64,000 bases of DNA from Pseudomonas lini. GTDB taxonomy: Bacteria; Pseudomonadota; Gammaproteobacteria; Pseudomonadales; Pseudomonadaceae. Below, in pieces: positions 10,337 through 19,054 of this stretch. The stretch lies in the NCBI RefSeq assembly GCF_030812475.1, contig NZ_JAUSSR010000006.1, positions 1 through 64,000 on the forward strand, written 5' to 3'. The stretch's first letter is position 1. Each line of letters opens with the position of its first letter. Both the position numbers and the translations under genes were made by a program. Below the pieces are notes generated by a model. The model was not told the DNA's origin. It saw nothing but the letters and a program-made list of their open reading frames with translations, and did no database searches.

Positions 10337-11338
10337 TCAGCCTTTCATGACCTGCGCCAACAGCTCATAGGAATGCACACGATCGGCATGTTCGTAGAGG
10401 TCACAGGTAAAAATCAGCTCATCCGCCTGGGTCTGCTCGATCAGCACCTCCAGTTTGGCGCGAATCTTCTGCGGGCTGCCGACCATGGCCAGGCCGAGGA
10501 AATCGCCTACCGCTTCCTTCTCATGCGGCAGCCACAGGCCGTCCATGGTTTTCACTGGTGGCCGTTGCACCAGGCTTTGGCCACGCATCAACGCAAGAAT
10601 CCGCTGGTAGACCGAAGTCGCCAGATAGTCGGCCTGTTCGTCGGTGTCGGCGGCTACCAAGGGTACGCCGAGCATCACGTAGGGCTTGTCCAATACCGCG
10701 GAAGGCTTGAAGTGGTTGCGATAGACGCGAATTGCCTCATGCATGAAGCGCGGTGCGAAATGGGAGGCGAAGGCGTAGGGCAAACCGCGCTCACCGGCCA
10801 GTTGGGCACTGAACAGGCTCGAACCGAGTAACCAGACCGGAACGTTGGTGCCGGTACCCGGCATCGCGATAATTCGCTGGTCTGGGGTACGTGGGCCGAG
10901 GTAGCGCATCAGTTCGGTCACGTCTTCGGGAAACTCGTCGGCGCTTCCGGAGCGCTCACGGCGCAACGCGCGAGCAGTCATTTGATCGGAACCGGGAGCG
11001 CGGCCCAGGCCCAGATCGATCCGGCCCGGGTACAGACTTTCAAGCGTGCCGAACTGCTCCGCGATGACCAGCGGTGCGTGGTTGGGCAACATCACACCGC
11101 CCGAGCCGACTCGAATGGTCGTAGTGCCGCCGGCCAGATAACCCAGCAGTACCGAGGTCGCTGAACTGGCGATGCCATCCATATTGTGGTGTTCAGCAAC
11201 CCAGAAGCGGTTGTAGCCGAACTTTTCGACGTGCTGCGCCAGGTCCAGGGAATTGCGCAGCGACTGGGCTGCACTGCCATTCTCTCGCACAGGCACCAGA
11301 TCGAGGGTCGAGAACTTGATATCGGACAGTCGTTTCAT
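10337..11338 (-). CDS. LLM-class (luciferase-like) flavin-dependent oxidoreductase
   Basis: A 333-residue protein of the bacterial luciferase-like superfamily, single-component YhbW-like branch. It starts [20 protein letters not shown] and contains [17 protein letters not shown], the [20 protein letters not shown] segment and [13 protein letters not shown], all diagnostic. The fold would bind FMN or F420-like flavin for oxidation of an unknown substrate. I set the start at 11338; the extra 25 upstream codons of the open frame do not look like family sequence. It stands alone and faces the DUF1161 gene. Confidence 0.92.
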   Translation of the reverse strand: MKRLSDIKFSTLDLVPVRENGSAAQSLRNSLDLAQHVEKFGYNRFWVAEHHNMDGIASSATSVLLGYLAGGTTTIRVGSGGVMLPNHAPLVIAEQFGTLESLYPGRIDLGLGRAPGSDQMTARALRRERSGSADEFPEDVTELMRYLGPRTPDQRIIAMPGTGTNVPVWLLGSSLFSAQLAGERGLPYAFASHFAPRFMHEAIRVYRNHFKPSAVLDKPYVMLGVPLVAADTDEQADYLATSVYQRILALMRGQSLVQRPPVKTMDGLWLPHEKEAVGDFLGLAMVGSPQKIRAKLEVLIEQTQADELIFTCDLYEHADRVHSYELLAQVMKG

Positions 11339-11579
11339 AAGTCTGCTTCTCCAATTGAGGGTGCAGGTTTTTCTTACAAACGAAAACCTGCCGAATCCAT
11401 AAGCGTGCTTCATGCAATGAGGGCATATACCCGAGTTTCAATAGCACGGTTGGAATTCCTGCAAAATGAGGCATCAAATTAGAATGCGATGAACTTTGCA
11501 CCACCGTCTATCCTCAGAACCCTAGCAACCGAAAACCACGAAGGCGCGACGATTCGCGCCGGATCTTGAGGAGGCAGAC

Positions 11580-12011
11580 ATGGCTATCACGAAAAAAGCA
11601 TCGGCTCATTGGGAAGGCGACCTGAAAACCGGCATCGGTTCGATTTCCACCGAAACCGGTGTACTCAGAGAAGCACCCTACGGCTTCAAGGCGCGTTTCG
11701 AAGGCGGCAAGGGCACCAACCCGGAAGAGCTGATCGGTGCGGCACACGCGGGCTGCTTTTCCATGGCGTTTTCAATGATTCTCGGCGATGCCGGTCTCAA
11801 GGCTGACAGCATCGATACCAATGCCGAGGTCACGCTGGACCAGGTGGAAGGTGGCTTTGCGATCACGGCGGTGAAACTGATCCTCAAGGCTAAAATCCCC
11901 GGAGCGACTCAGGCGCAGTTCGAGGAATTGAGCAACAAGGCCAAGGAAGGTTGCCCGGTGTCCAAGGTGCTGAATGCGAAGATCAGCCTGGATGCGACGC
12001 TGGTCGGCTAG
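11580..12011 (+). CDS. OsmC family peroxide-detoxifying protein
   Basis: A 143-residue OsmC-type thiol peroxidase. It has KASAHWEGDLKTGIGSIST at the start, the PEELIGAAHAGCFSMA motif with the first redox cysteine, and the second cysteine in KEGCPVSKVL. Two conserved cysteines in these positions reduce organic hydroperoxides. The ATG at 11580 follows TTGAGGAG. It is monocistronic, with a REPIN-type repeat directly downstream instead of a classic terminator. Confidence 0.94.
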   Translation: MAITKKASAHWEGDLKTGIGSISTETGVLREAPYGFKARFEGGKGTNPEELIGAAHAGCFSMAFSMILGDAGLKADSIDTNAEVTLDQVEGGFAITAVKLILKAKIPGATQAQFEELSNKAKEGCPVSKVLNAKISLDATLVG

Positions 12012-12027
12012 ATCTCTGTTGCATGAC

Positions 12028-12102
12028 AAAAGATCGCAGCCTTCGGCAGCTCCTACAGGGGTTGAGTGAATCTGTAGGAGCTGGCGGAGGCTGCGTTTTT
12101 TT
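12028..12102. repeat. REPIN-like inverted repeat
   Basis: The arm AGATCGCAGCCTTCGGCAGC followed by TCCTACAG faces CTGTAGGAGCTGGCGGAGGC across a 13-base linker. It is the same family as the element at 2888-2962. Confidence 0.8.
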
Positions 12103-12199
12103 CGTGCTGACACAAGTCTGACTGGCGAAAATGTGGTCGAATAAATGACAGCAGTAAAAACGCATCGATGTGCGCGCTGCCTTCGAAGGAGCTTCAACC

Positions 12200-12433
12200 A
12201 TGAAACGTATTGCCTTGGCGATTATCTGTACTGCGCTGGCCACATCGGCCTTCGCGGCACCGAAATCATGTGAAGAACTCAAGGCCGAGATCGAGGCCAA
12301 AATACAGGCCAATAACGTCTCGTCCTACACCCTGGAAATTGTCACCAACGATGAAGTGCACGATCAGAACATGGTCGTTGGCTCGTGCGCAGGCGGCACA
12401 AGGAAAATCATCTATCAGAAGAACGACCGCTGA
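12200..12433 (+). CDS. DUF1161 exported small protein (copy 2)
   Basis: A 77-residue paralogue of the gene at 10047. A signal peptide ending in TSAFA is followed by KSCEELKAEIEAKIQANNV, SYTLEIV and VVGSCAGGTRKIIYQK. The two cysteines are kept. The ATG at 12200 follows GAAGGAG. The two copies are separated by the oxidoreductase and osmC genes, so this is a dispersed rather than a strict tandem duplication. Function unknown, probably periplasmic. Confidence 0.87.
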   Translation: MKRIALAIICTALATSAFAAPKSCEELKAEIEAKIQANNVSSYTLEIVTNDEVHDQNMVVGSCAGGTRKIIYQKNDR

Positions 12434-12439
12434 TTCACC

Positions 12440-12865
12440 TCACATGAGGCAATAGGACTCTCGGTCTTCAGCGACGATTTCACGCTTGGCGTTGTACAGG
12501 CGAGCACCGGGAGTGAACGCGATCGAACGGCCTTCCAGCACATAACGCTGACCGGCTTCGAAATGATCGTAACGGATGGTCAGGTAACACAACCGTTCCG
12601 TGGGACCGCTCATCATACTCAAGCCCCCACCCCCTCCAGGCACTTCGAAGTCGAATCGAACGATCAGCTCATGGCTGCCGGGGGTAACCTGGAAAAAACG
12701 CCCGTCGCGCAATCGCTGCTTGTCCAATCGTTCAGCCATCAACAACTTGTCGTTGGGGAACGGTGTCGAAAATTCGACCCAGGCCATCTGCGGATTTACC
12801 TCCGGCAATGGGCTCTGGCAGCCGGCAACGACACTTGCAGCCAGTAATAGCATTGACCTGCGCAT
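12440..12865 (-). CDS. Putative lipoprotein (paralogue of next gene)
   Basis: A 141-residue protein with a lipoprotein signal peptide ending in the lipobox VVAGC. The mature part has AWVEFSTPFPND, the FFQVTPGSHELIVRFDFEVP segment and HFEAGQRYVLEGRSIAFTPGARLYN. It shares this pattern with the neighbouring lipoprotein, so the two arose by tandem duplication. A glycine run (PGGGGGL) interrupts the middle strand region. The start at 12865 is the only ATG giving a proper signal peptide. I do not recognise a function; outer-membrane or periplasmic anchoring is expected. Confidence 0.78.
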   Translation of the reverse strand: MRRSMLLLAASVVAGCQSPLPEVNPQMAWVEFSTPFPNDKLLMAERLDKQRLRDGRFFQVTPGSHELIVRFDFEVPGGGGGLSMMSGPTERLCYLTIRYDHFEAGQRYVLEGRSIAFTPGARLYNAKREIVAEDRESYCLM

Positions 12866-12905
12866 GATGAATTCCCTTGGATGGGGGCCTTCAGCATAAC
12901 GCCGA

Positions 12906-13328
12906 TCAGGTGCGTTGGCAGCCAGCCGGTGTCCCTTGGCCAATCACTTTTCGCTGTTGATCATAGAGCTTTGCCCACGGCCGGAAACCGATATTCCCCG
13001 CTTGCAGCTGATACCGCTGGCCTGCGTTGAAATCCTTGAATTTCACGTTCAACTGACAATCACGCCACAGCGGTTCGGCGTCGGGACCGATGTTGGTTGG
13101 CTGAACCGGAAACTGGTAACGCACCGTCAGCTCATGGCTACCGGGATGGACCTCGAAGTAGCGCTTGTCGGCAGCGGTTTTGTCATCGACTTCCAGCGCT
13201 TGCAGTGCTGTATCTTCTTGCTTTGAATCCAGGTCGATCCACGCTTGGGCCGGATCATGGCGAGGTAATCCGAACCCGGCACAACCTGTCAGTAACAACA
13301 GGCTTCCTGTCAGCATCAACGTGCGCAT
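12906..13328 (-). CDS. Putative lipoprotein (paralogue of previous gene)
   Basis: A 140-residue lipoprotein (lipobox LLTGC). The mature sequence contains AWIDLDSKQED, the RYFEVHPGSHELTVRYQFPV core and DFNAGQRYQLQAGNIGFRPWAKLYDQ, aligning closely with the gene at 12440. A cysteine in WRDCQLNV matches the RLCYLTI cysteine of the paralogue, and the last cysteine (PAGCQRT) matches ESYCLM. A conserved disulfide is therefore likely. The two genes lie 40 bases apart on the same strand and are probably co-transcribed. Function unknown. Confidence 0.8.
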   Translation of the reverse strand: MRTLMLTGSLLLLTGCAGFGLPRHDPAQAWIDLDSKQEDTALQALEVDDKTAADKRYFEVHPGSHELTVRYQFPVQPTNIGPDAEPLWRDCQLNVKFKDFNAGQRYQLQAGNIGFRPWAKLYDQQRKVIGQGTPAGCQRT

Positions 13329-13387
13329 AGCGGAGCTCCAGTCAGGCAGGATAGTCTTGTGGGCAGACTCTCCTGGGATGATTCATT

Positions 13388-14464
13388 TTGATCAGGCCGC
13401 TTCCAAGCCTTGGGTTACTTGATCGCGTTTTACGCATTTTGTTTCCGGGCGTGTTGTTTTTGTTGCTCAACGGTTGCGCCAGCGTCAGCTATTACGGCCA
13501 ATTGGTCAGTGGTCAGCTACAACTGCTACGGGCGCGGGAGCCGGTTTCCAGCGTGATTGCCGATCCCGGTCGCGATCAGCAATTGCGTGCGCGACTGGCT
13601 CAATCACAGAAGGCCAGGACATTCGCCAGCCAACATCTGCACCTGCCGGACAACCAGAGCTATCGTCTTTACGCTGACATTGGTCGGCCGTTCGTAGTCT
13701 GGAATGTATTTGCCACGCCGGAGTTTTCCCTGACGCCGCAAAACCATTGTTTCCCCATTGCCGGATGCGTTGCCTATCGCGGTTACTACAGTCAGAGCGC
13801 GGCCCGCGGCGAAGCGGCCTTGCAACGACTGCAAGGTATGGACGTGTCAATCGGCGGTGTCGAGGCCTATTCGACGCTCGGCTGGTTCAACGATCCGATC
13901 ATCAGTTCAATGATGGGTTGGGGCGACGAGCGGCTGGCGACTTTGATCTTTCACGAACTGGCGCATCAGCGCCTGTATGTGAAGGACGACACCGAGTTCA
14001 ACGAGTCTTTCGCCTCTTTCGTCGAACAGGAAGGCACTCGCCAATGGCGCGCAGTCCGAGGCCTGGCGCCGGAAGACGGCGTACAGATGAAGCGACGCGA
14101 GCAATTCCTTCAGTTGATCCTGGACACTCGCCGGCAGCTCGAATGGCTGTACGCCCTGCCACTGCCCGCCGACCAGATGCGTCATCGCAAGGCGGTAACG
14201 TTCGAGCGCTTGCGCGGTGAGTATCGACTGCTGCGTGACACCCAATGGGCTGGGGACCATCGCTACGATACCTGGATCAATGCGCCGATGAGCAATGCCC
14301 GGCTATTGCCGTTTGGGTTGTATGACCAATGGGTGGCGGCGTTTGCCGGATTGTTCCGGCAGGAAGGCGGGGACTGGGTGAAGTTTTATGCCGCAGCCGA
14401 GAAGCTGGGGGCTCTGCCGGCTGAAAAGCGCAAGGCGGCGTTGGAGGGTTTGGCTAAATCATAA
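13388..14464 (+). CDS. Predicted lipoprotein aminopeptidase (COG4324-type, HExxH)
   Basis: A 358-residue putative zinc peptidase. An N-terminal hydrophobic segment ending in LLLNGC is a lipobox, so the protein is probably membrane-anchored. H189-H193 reads HELAH, and NESFASFVEQEG about 15 residues later carries a candidate third ligand. The CFPIAGCVAYRGYY stretch is typical of this family of predicted aminopeptidases. The start at 13388 lacks a strong ribosome-binding site and could lie slightly downstream. It is divergent from the paralogous lipoprotein pair. Substrate unknown. Confidence 0.82.
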   Translation: MIRPLPSLGLLDRVLRILFPGVLFLLLNGCASVSYYGQLVSGQLQLLRAREPVSSVIADPGRDQQLRARLAQSQKARTFASQHLHLPDNQSYRLYADIGRPFVVWNVFATPEFSLTPQNHCFPIAGCVAYRGYYSQSAARGEAALQRLQGMDVSIGGVEAYSTLGWFNDPIISSMMGWGDERLATLIFHELAHQRLYVKDDTEFNESFASFVEQEGTRQWRAVRGLAPEDGVQMKRREQFLQLILDTRRQLEWLYALPLPADQMRHRKAVTFERLRGEYRLLRDTQWAGDHRYDTWINAPMSNARLLPFGLYDQWVAAFAGLFRQEGGDWVKFYAAAEKLGALPAEKRKAALEGLAKS

Positions 14465-14487
14465 AGCTTCAGTGGCTGAACGAGCCT

Positions 14488-14509
14488 CTTCGCCGGCAAG
14501 CCGGCGAAG
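14488..14509. repeat. Perfect palindrome (REP-like or bidirectional terminator stem)
   Basis: CTTCGCCGGC and its exact inverse GCCGGCGAAG are separated by two bases. The element sits between the convergent ends of the peptidase and HAD genes. There is no long T run, so a REP role is as likely as termination. Confidence 0.6.
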
Positions 14510-14518
14510 GCAATTTAA

Positions 14519-15169
14519 CTACCGCTGCAAAAATGCCTGATGCAACTCATCCAGCGTTTCGAAGTGATAGGCCGGCGCTTCGGCAATCAGCTCTACACGG
14601 CTGCCAAAACCATAGCCCACCGCCGCGGCATCCAGACCATTGCTCCGCGCGCCGATCAGGTCGTGTTTACGATCGCCGATCATCAAGGTGTTGCCCGGAT
14701 CCAGGCCTTCTTCGGCCAGCAGATGAGCGATCAGCTCGACTTTATTTGTACGGGTCCCGTCCAGTTCGCTGCCGTAGATCACCTTGAAGTGTTTCGCAAA
14801 GTCGAAGTGCCTGGCGATTTCCCTGGCGAAGATCCAGGGTTTTGACGTCGCGATGTACAGCGCTCGCCCCTGTCCGCCGAGGGTTTCCAGCAACGGCGTG
14901 ACGCCGTCGAAGACTCGGTTCTCGTAAAGGCCGGTGACCTTGAAGCGTTCGCGATAGAAGTTGACCGCTTCCCAGGCCTTGGGCTCGTCGAAATCGTAAA
15001 ACTGCATGAACGCCTGCAATAACGGCGGGCCGATAAAGTGTTCGAGTTTGGTCAGATCGGGTTCATCGACCCCCAATTTGCTCAGGGCAAACTGGATCGA
15101 ACGGGTAATGCCCTCGCGCGGATCGGTCAGGGTGCCATCAAGGTCGAATAAAACGGTCTGGTAATGCAT
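14519..15169 (-). CDS. HAD-family hydrolase (phosphoglycolate phosphatase-like)
   Basis: A 216-residue haloacid dehalogenase-type phosphatase of the Gph/PGP-like group. Motif I is FDLDGTLTDPREG, motif II IATSK, and motif III-IV ends in NTLMIGDRKHDLIGARSNG. The cap region (about 20-85) is helical, as in C1-cap enzymes. The natural substrate cannot be read from the sequence; phosphoglycolate or a nucleotide monophosphate are possibilities. It lies upstream of, and on the same strand as, the gamma-carbonic anhydrase, 45 bases away, so co-transcription is possible. Confidence 0.9.
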   Translation of the reverse strand: MHYQTVLFDLDGTLTDPREGITRSIQFALSKLGVDEPDLTKLEHFIGPPLLQAFMQFYDFDEPKAWEAVNFYRERFKVTGLYENRVFDGVTPLLETLGGQGRALYIATSKPWIFAREIARHFDFAKHFKVIYGSELDGTRTNKVELIAHLLAEEGLDPGNTLMIGDRKHDLIGARSNGLDAAAVGYGFGSRVELIAEAPAYHFETLDELHQAFLQR

Positions 15170-15213
15170 GAAGATTCCTGGGCAATGGCGGGACGCTTTC
15201 CGTTAACAGGCAC

Positions 15214-15759
15214 TTAGATCTGGTCGTAGCCTTCGGCCAGATGCAGGTCCTTGAGCTTTACGTAATTCGCCGCGCTATAGGTAAAAAAGGCTTTTTCCTT
15301 CACGGTCAGCGTTCGGATCTGTTTCACCGGGCTGCCCACGTAGAGGAAACCGCTTTGCAGGCGCTTGCCGGGCGGTACCAGGCTGCCGGCGCCGATGATG
15401 ACGTCATCTTCCACCACCGCGCCATCCATCACGATGCTACCCATCCCGATCAGGACCCGGCTACCTACGGTGCACCCGTGGAGCATGACTTTATGCGCGA
15501 TGGTCACGTCCTCGCCGATCAACAACGGGAAGCCATCGGGGTTGAACGGGCCCGCATGGGTGATGTGCAGCACACAGCCGTCCTGAACGCTGGTACGCGC
15601 GCCCACACGGATGCGATGCATGTCGCCACGGATCACTGTCAGCGGCCAGACCGAACTGTCTTCGCCGATTTCGACGTCGCCGATCACCACCGCCGATCGG
15701 TCGACAAAAGCGCCTTTGCCAAGCAGCGGCGTGTGGTTCTGATACTTGCGAAGGGTCAC
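15214..15759 (-). CDS. Gamma-carbonic anhydrase family protein
   Basis: A 181-residue left-handed beta-helix protein with hexapeptide repeats (VVIGDVEIGEDSSVW, VIIGAGSLVPPGK). Metal ligands fit H65, H89 and H94 in VLHITH and IAHKVMLHGC. These proteins hydrate CO2 or serve other metal-dependent roles. I place the start at a GTG (15759, VTLRKYQNHTP) because family members begin there and GAGAGAG lies just upstream; the longer frame overlaps the divergent prlC. It is the first of two carbonic anhydrase genes in the window, the second being a beta-class enzyme at 20356. Confidence 0.9.
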   Translation of the reverse strand: MTLRKYQNHTPLLGKGAFVDRSAVVIGDVEIGEDSSVWPLTVIRGDMHRIRVGARTSVQDGCVLHITHAGPFNPDGFPLLIGEDVTIAHKVMLHGCTVGSRVLIGMGSIVMDGAVVEDDVIIGAGSLVPPGKRLQSGFLYVGSPVKQIRTLTVKEKAFFTYSAANYVKLKDLHLAEGYDQI

Positions 15760-15848
15760 GATAGGCTCTCTCTCTTTTGCTGATAGCTGCGGTCGACGTC
15801 GATTGTAATTAAGATGGTGCGATGTTTCTTCCAGCCAAGGTGCCAACC

Positions 15849-17900
15849 GTGAGCGTGAACAACCCTCTTTTGCAGCCCTACGACCTGCCGCCGTTCTCGG
15901 CGATCCGTGCCGAGCACGTGCAACCGGCCATTGAACAGATCCTGGCTGACAACCGCGCCGCCATTATCGAGATCCTCAAAACCGAGGGCAAACAACCGAC
16001 CTGGGCCGGCCTTGTGCTGGCAATGGACGAGCTCAACGATCGCCTCGGCGCGGCCTGGAGCCCCGTCAGCCACCTGAATGCGGTGTGCAACAGTCCAGAA
16101 CTGCGTGAAGCCTACGAGTCCTGCCTGCCCGCGTTGAGCGCCTATTCCACCGAGCTTGGCCAGAATCGCGAACTGTTCGAGGCTTTCGAAGCCCTTGCCA
16201 ACAGCCCGGAAGCCGCCGGCTTCGACGTGGCGCAGAAAACGATCCTGGAACACTCCCTGCGTGACTTCCGTCTGTCGGGTATCGATCTGCCTGAAGCCCA
16301 GCAAAAGCGGTACGCCGAAGTGCAGAGCAAATTGTCGGAGCTCGGCAGCCGCTTCTCCAACCAGTTGCTCGACGCCACCCAGGCCTGGACCAGGCACGTC
16401 ACTGACGAAGCTACCCTCGCCGGCCTGACCGATTCGGCCAAGGCACAAATGGTCGCCGCGGCTCAGGCCAAAGACCTGGATGGCTGGCTGATCACTCTGG
16501 AATTCCCGAGCTACTACGCAGTAATGACCTACGCCCAGGATCGCAGCCTGCGCGAAGAAGTCTACGCGGCCTACTGCACCCGTGCGTCGGACCAAGGCCC
16601 GAATGCCGGTCAGAACGATAACGGCCCGATCATGGAAGAAATCCTCGACCTGCGTCAGGAACTGGCCAGACTCCTGGGTTTCGCCAGCTTTTCGGAGTTG
16701 AGCCTGGCCACCAAAATGGCCGAATCCAGCGATCAGGTCATCAGTTTCCTGCGCGATCTGGCCAAGCGCAGCAAGCCTTTCGCCGCCCAGGATCTGCAAC
16801 AGCTCAAAGCCTATGCCGCCGAACAAGGCTGCCCGGACCTGCAAAGCTGGGACAGCGGTTTCTACGGCGAAAAACTTCGCGAGCAGCGCTACAGCGTCGC
16901 TCAGGAAGCCCTTCGCGCCTACTTCCCGATCGACAAGGTGTTGAGCGGCCTGTTCGCCATCGTCCAGCGTCTGTATGGCATCGAAATCGCCGAGCAGAAA
17001 GATTTCGACACCTGGCACCCCGATGTTCGCCTGTTCGAAATCAAGGAAAACGGCCAGCATGTCGGTCGCTTCTTTTTTGACCTCTACGCCCGCGCCAACA
17101 AACGCGGCGGTGCCTGGATGGACGGCGCCCGTGATCGTCGCCGCACCGCAGAAGGCGTTTTGCAGAGTCCGGTGGCCAATCTGGTGTGCAACTTCACCCC
17201 GGCCGACAGCGGCAAGCCGGCCCTGCTGACCCACGATGAGGTGACTACGCTATTCCACGAATTCGGTCACGGCTTGCATCACCTGCTGACCCGGGTCGAG
17301 CACGCCGGCGTATCCGGCATCAACGGCGTAGCCTGGGATGCGGTCGAGCTGCCAAGCCAGTTCATGGAGAACTGGTGCTGGGAGCCGGAAGGTCTGGCGC
17401 TGATTTCAGGTCATTACGAAACTGGCGAGCCACTGCCTCAGGACCTGTTGGAAAAAATGCTCGCGGCGAAGAACTTCCAGTCCGGCCTGATGATGGTCCG
17501 CCAGCTTGAATTCTCCTTATTCGACTTCGAACTGCATGCCACCCATGGCGACGGCCGCAGCGTGCTGCAAGTGCTCGAAGGTGTGCGCGACGAGGTCTCG
17601 GTGATGCGCCCGCCGGCCTATAACCGTTTCCCCAACAGCTTTGCGCATATCTTCGCCGGCGGTTACGCGGCAGGCTATTACAGCTACAAATGGGCTGAAG
17701 TGCTCTCGGCCGACGCCTTCTCGAAATTCGAAGAAGACGGCGTGCTCAACGCCGACACCGGTCGCGCGTTCCGCGAGGCGATCCTGGCACGCGGCGGCTC
17801 CCAGGAGCCGATGGTGCTGTTCGTCGATTTCCGGGGACGGCCACCATCGATTGACGCACTCTTGCGCCACAGTGGCCTGAGTGAGGTCACAGCCGCATGA
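15849..17900 (+). CDS. prlC: Oligopeptidase A
   Basis: A 683-residue M3-family zinc oligopeptidase that degrades short peptides, including cleaved signal peptides, in the cytosol. The active site HEFGH is at 470-474 (TLFHEFGHGLHHLL), and the downstream glutamate of the family lies in DAVELPSQFMENW. Length matches E. coli PrlC (about 680). I chose the GTG at 15849 (MSVNNPLLQPYDLPP) as the conserved N-terminus; an ATG at 15822 is also open. It is divergent from the gamma-carbonic anhydrase. Its last four bases overlap the next gene (ATGA). Confidence 0.96.
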   Translation: MSVNNPLLQPYDLPPFSAIRAEHVQPAIEQILADNRAAIIEILKTEGKQPTWAGLVLAMDELNDRLGAAWSPVSHLNAVCNSPELREAYESCLPALSAYSTELGQNRELFEAFEALANSPEAAGFDVAQKTILEHSLRDFRLSGIDLPEAQQKRYAEVQSKLSELGSRFSNQLLDATQAWTRHVTDEATLAGLTDSAKAQMVAAAQAKDLDGWLITLEFPSYYAVMTYAQDRSLREEVYAAYCTRASDQGPNAGQNDNGPIMEEILDLRQELARLLGFASFSELSLATKMAESSDQVISFLRDLAKRSKPFAAQDLQQLKAYAAEQGCPDLQSWDSGFYGEKLREQRYSVAQEALRAYFPIDKVLSGLFAIVQRLYGIEIAEQKDFDTWHPDVRLFEIKENGQHVGRFFFDLYARANKRGGAWMDGARDRRRTAEGVLQSPVANLVCNFTPADSGKPALLTHDEVTTLFHEFGHGLHHLLTRVEHAGVSGINGVAWDAVELPSQFMENWCWEPEGLALISGHYETGEPLPQDLLEKMLAAKNFQSGLMMVRQLEFSLFDFELHATHGDGRSVLQVLEGVRDEVSVMRPPAYNRFPNSFAHIFAGGYAAGYYSYKWAEVLSADAFSKFEEDGVLNADTGRAFREAILARGGSQEPMVLFVDFRGRPPSIDALLRHSGLSEVTAA

Positions 17901-18184
17901 GTGAGGGTCCTGTGATCACGAAAAAACGCTTTATCGCCGGGGCTGTCTGCCCGGCGTGTAGCACGCCGGACAAGTTGATGATGTGGAACGAAGACGAGGT
18001 CCCGCATCGCGAGTGCGTGGCCTGCGGTTATTCCGACACGCTGAATGAACAGGGTCTGTCGGTGCCCAAGGAGCTGGGCACCCGGGTAAACACCTCCGCC
18101 CTGAAGGTGCCGGATGCCAAGGTTCAGCCCGTGCAGTTCTTCCCGAACCCGAAGTTGAAGAAAAAGCCGGAAGAACAGCGTTGA
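17897..18184 (+). CDS. YheV-family putative zinc-ribbon protein
   Basis: A 95-residue protein with two CxxC pairs: CPAC at about 18-21 and CVAC (RECVACGY) at about 40-43, forming a probable zinc ribbon. After the ribbon the chain is basic and ends in PNPKLKKKPEEQR. This matches the YheV family of unknown function. The ATGA overlap with prlC indicates coupled translation. An inverted repeat directly after the stop probably ends the two-gene unit. Confidence 0.85.
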   Translation: MSEGPVITKKRFIAGAVCPACSTPDKLMMWNEDEVPHRECVACGYSDTLNEQGLSVPKELGTRVNTSALKVPDAKVQPVQFFPNPKLKKKPEEQR

Positions 18185-18189
18185 GTCAA

Positions 18190-18224
18190 ACCACCTTCCA
18201 GTCCTGAACAAACTGGAAGGTGGT
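18190..18224. terminator. Strong inverted repeat after the prlC unit
   Basis: Perfect 13-base arms ACCACCTTCCAGT / ACTGGAAGGTGGT with a nine-base loop, but only a short, broken T tract afterwards. It is a likely transcription end, though not a textbook intrinsic terminator. The stretch 18225-18516 beyond it has no gene I can support. Confidence 0.6.
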
Positions 18225-18516
18225 ATCTATTTGCCGCCTTTACTCCGCAGTTCCTTTTCAGGATGACCTGACCAAACAGCTGTCTGAAAAGGAAAAAGCC
18301 ATGCCCAGCACGGCAAATTGCACTCGCAACACTGGCATTCTTAAAAACCTGCGCAATTCTTCCCCTTGGATGGAACCTTGCGCAAGATCTGTTCGTTTTC
18401 GGAGCGTTTGTTCAGCATCAGGATCAATGAGCAAGAGGTATTCGAACGGTGGCACGCCAGCGCCTTTCTATGTATGCAGCTAAAAAAACCCCATAGAGAA
18501 TATTAGATATGCGCCC

Positions 18517-18822
18517 TCAGGGATTAATTATTTTCGAATAAGCTTTCGCCAGTCCTACCAGAATGGCTTTGTCCTGGGCATCGATAGTACCGTCGCCGTC
18601 AATGTCAGGGGTTGCTTTCATGGTAAAGGTCACGCCACCATCATTCGATACGGCCTCGCGAGTGTAGTTGCAGTCGAAAAGATAATAGAATTCTCCCCCT
18701 TTTCCGGGGTCGTAAGCTTCCTGTTTTCGAGCAAACTGCATGGAAACCCTGATTTCTTTCGGGCTGACGATAGAGGGACCCGCGAGTTGAAGAAATATGC
18801 CACGCTGATTATAGTTCGACAT
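18517..18822 (-). CDS. Orphan small protein with a dockerin/EF-hand-like calcium loop
   Basis: A 101-residue protein without a signal peptide. Near the C-terminus it has TPDIDGDGTIDAQDKAILVG. The DxDGDGxIDxxD spacing is that of a calcium-binding EF-hand or dockerin loop followed by a helix. The N-terminal part (NQRGIFLQLAGPSIVSPKEI) is unfamiliar. AAAAGGA precedes the ATG at 18822. The gene and its flanks are richer in A+T than their neighbours, and it stands alone between two core genes, which suggests later acquisition. Not recognised as a known family as a whole. Confidence 0.65.
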   Translation of the reverse strand: MSNYNQRGIFLQLAGPSIVSPKEIRVSMQFARKQEAYDPGKGGEFYYLFDCNYTREAVSNDGGVTFTMKATPDIDGDGTIDAQDKAILVGLAKAYSKIINP

Positions 18823-19022
18823 TAATTAAATCCTTTTAATAATGAGTTTTACGGCCACGCCGTGTAAAGGGATGGTACTGATGAATCTTCAAATAGCGCC
18901 ACGGGCAAAATATTGCTCATCGTTACATGAAACTTTGAGAATTAACTTAACAAGAACAACTGACTGAAAATGAATACATCCAAGTGCCGAACGGCACTGG
19001 CGGCTTTCACTGGGCTCCTATA

Positions 19023-19038
19023 CTGTATAGACATACAG
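19023..19038 (+). promoter_or_regulatory. LexA box upstream of radical SAM gene
   Basis: CTGTATAGACATACAG fits the SOS box consensus CTG-N10-CAG with the typical TATA/ATA core. It ends 16 bases before the start codon at 19055, a position where LexA would block transcription. Confidence 0.8.
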
Positions 19039-19054
19039 CTAAAGGACCGCATCG

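Noticed and set aside
18225..18516. Possible small gene or gene remnant after the prlC unit
   Set aside because: Short frames exist on both strands. One carries a protein-like stretch (ERLFSIRINEQEVFERWHAS), but it has no start or ribosome-binding site. I cannot support a gene or name a parent for a pseudogene.
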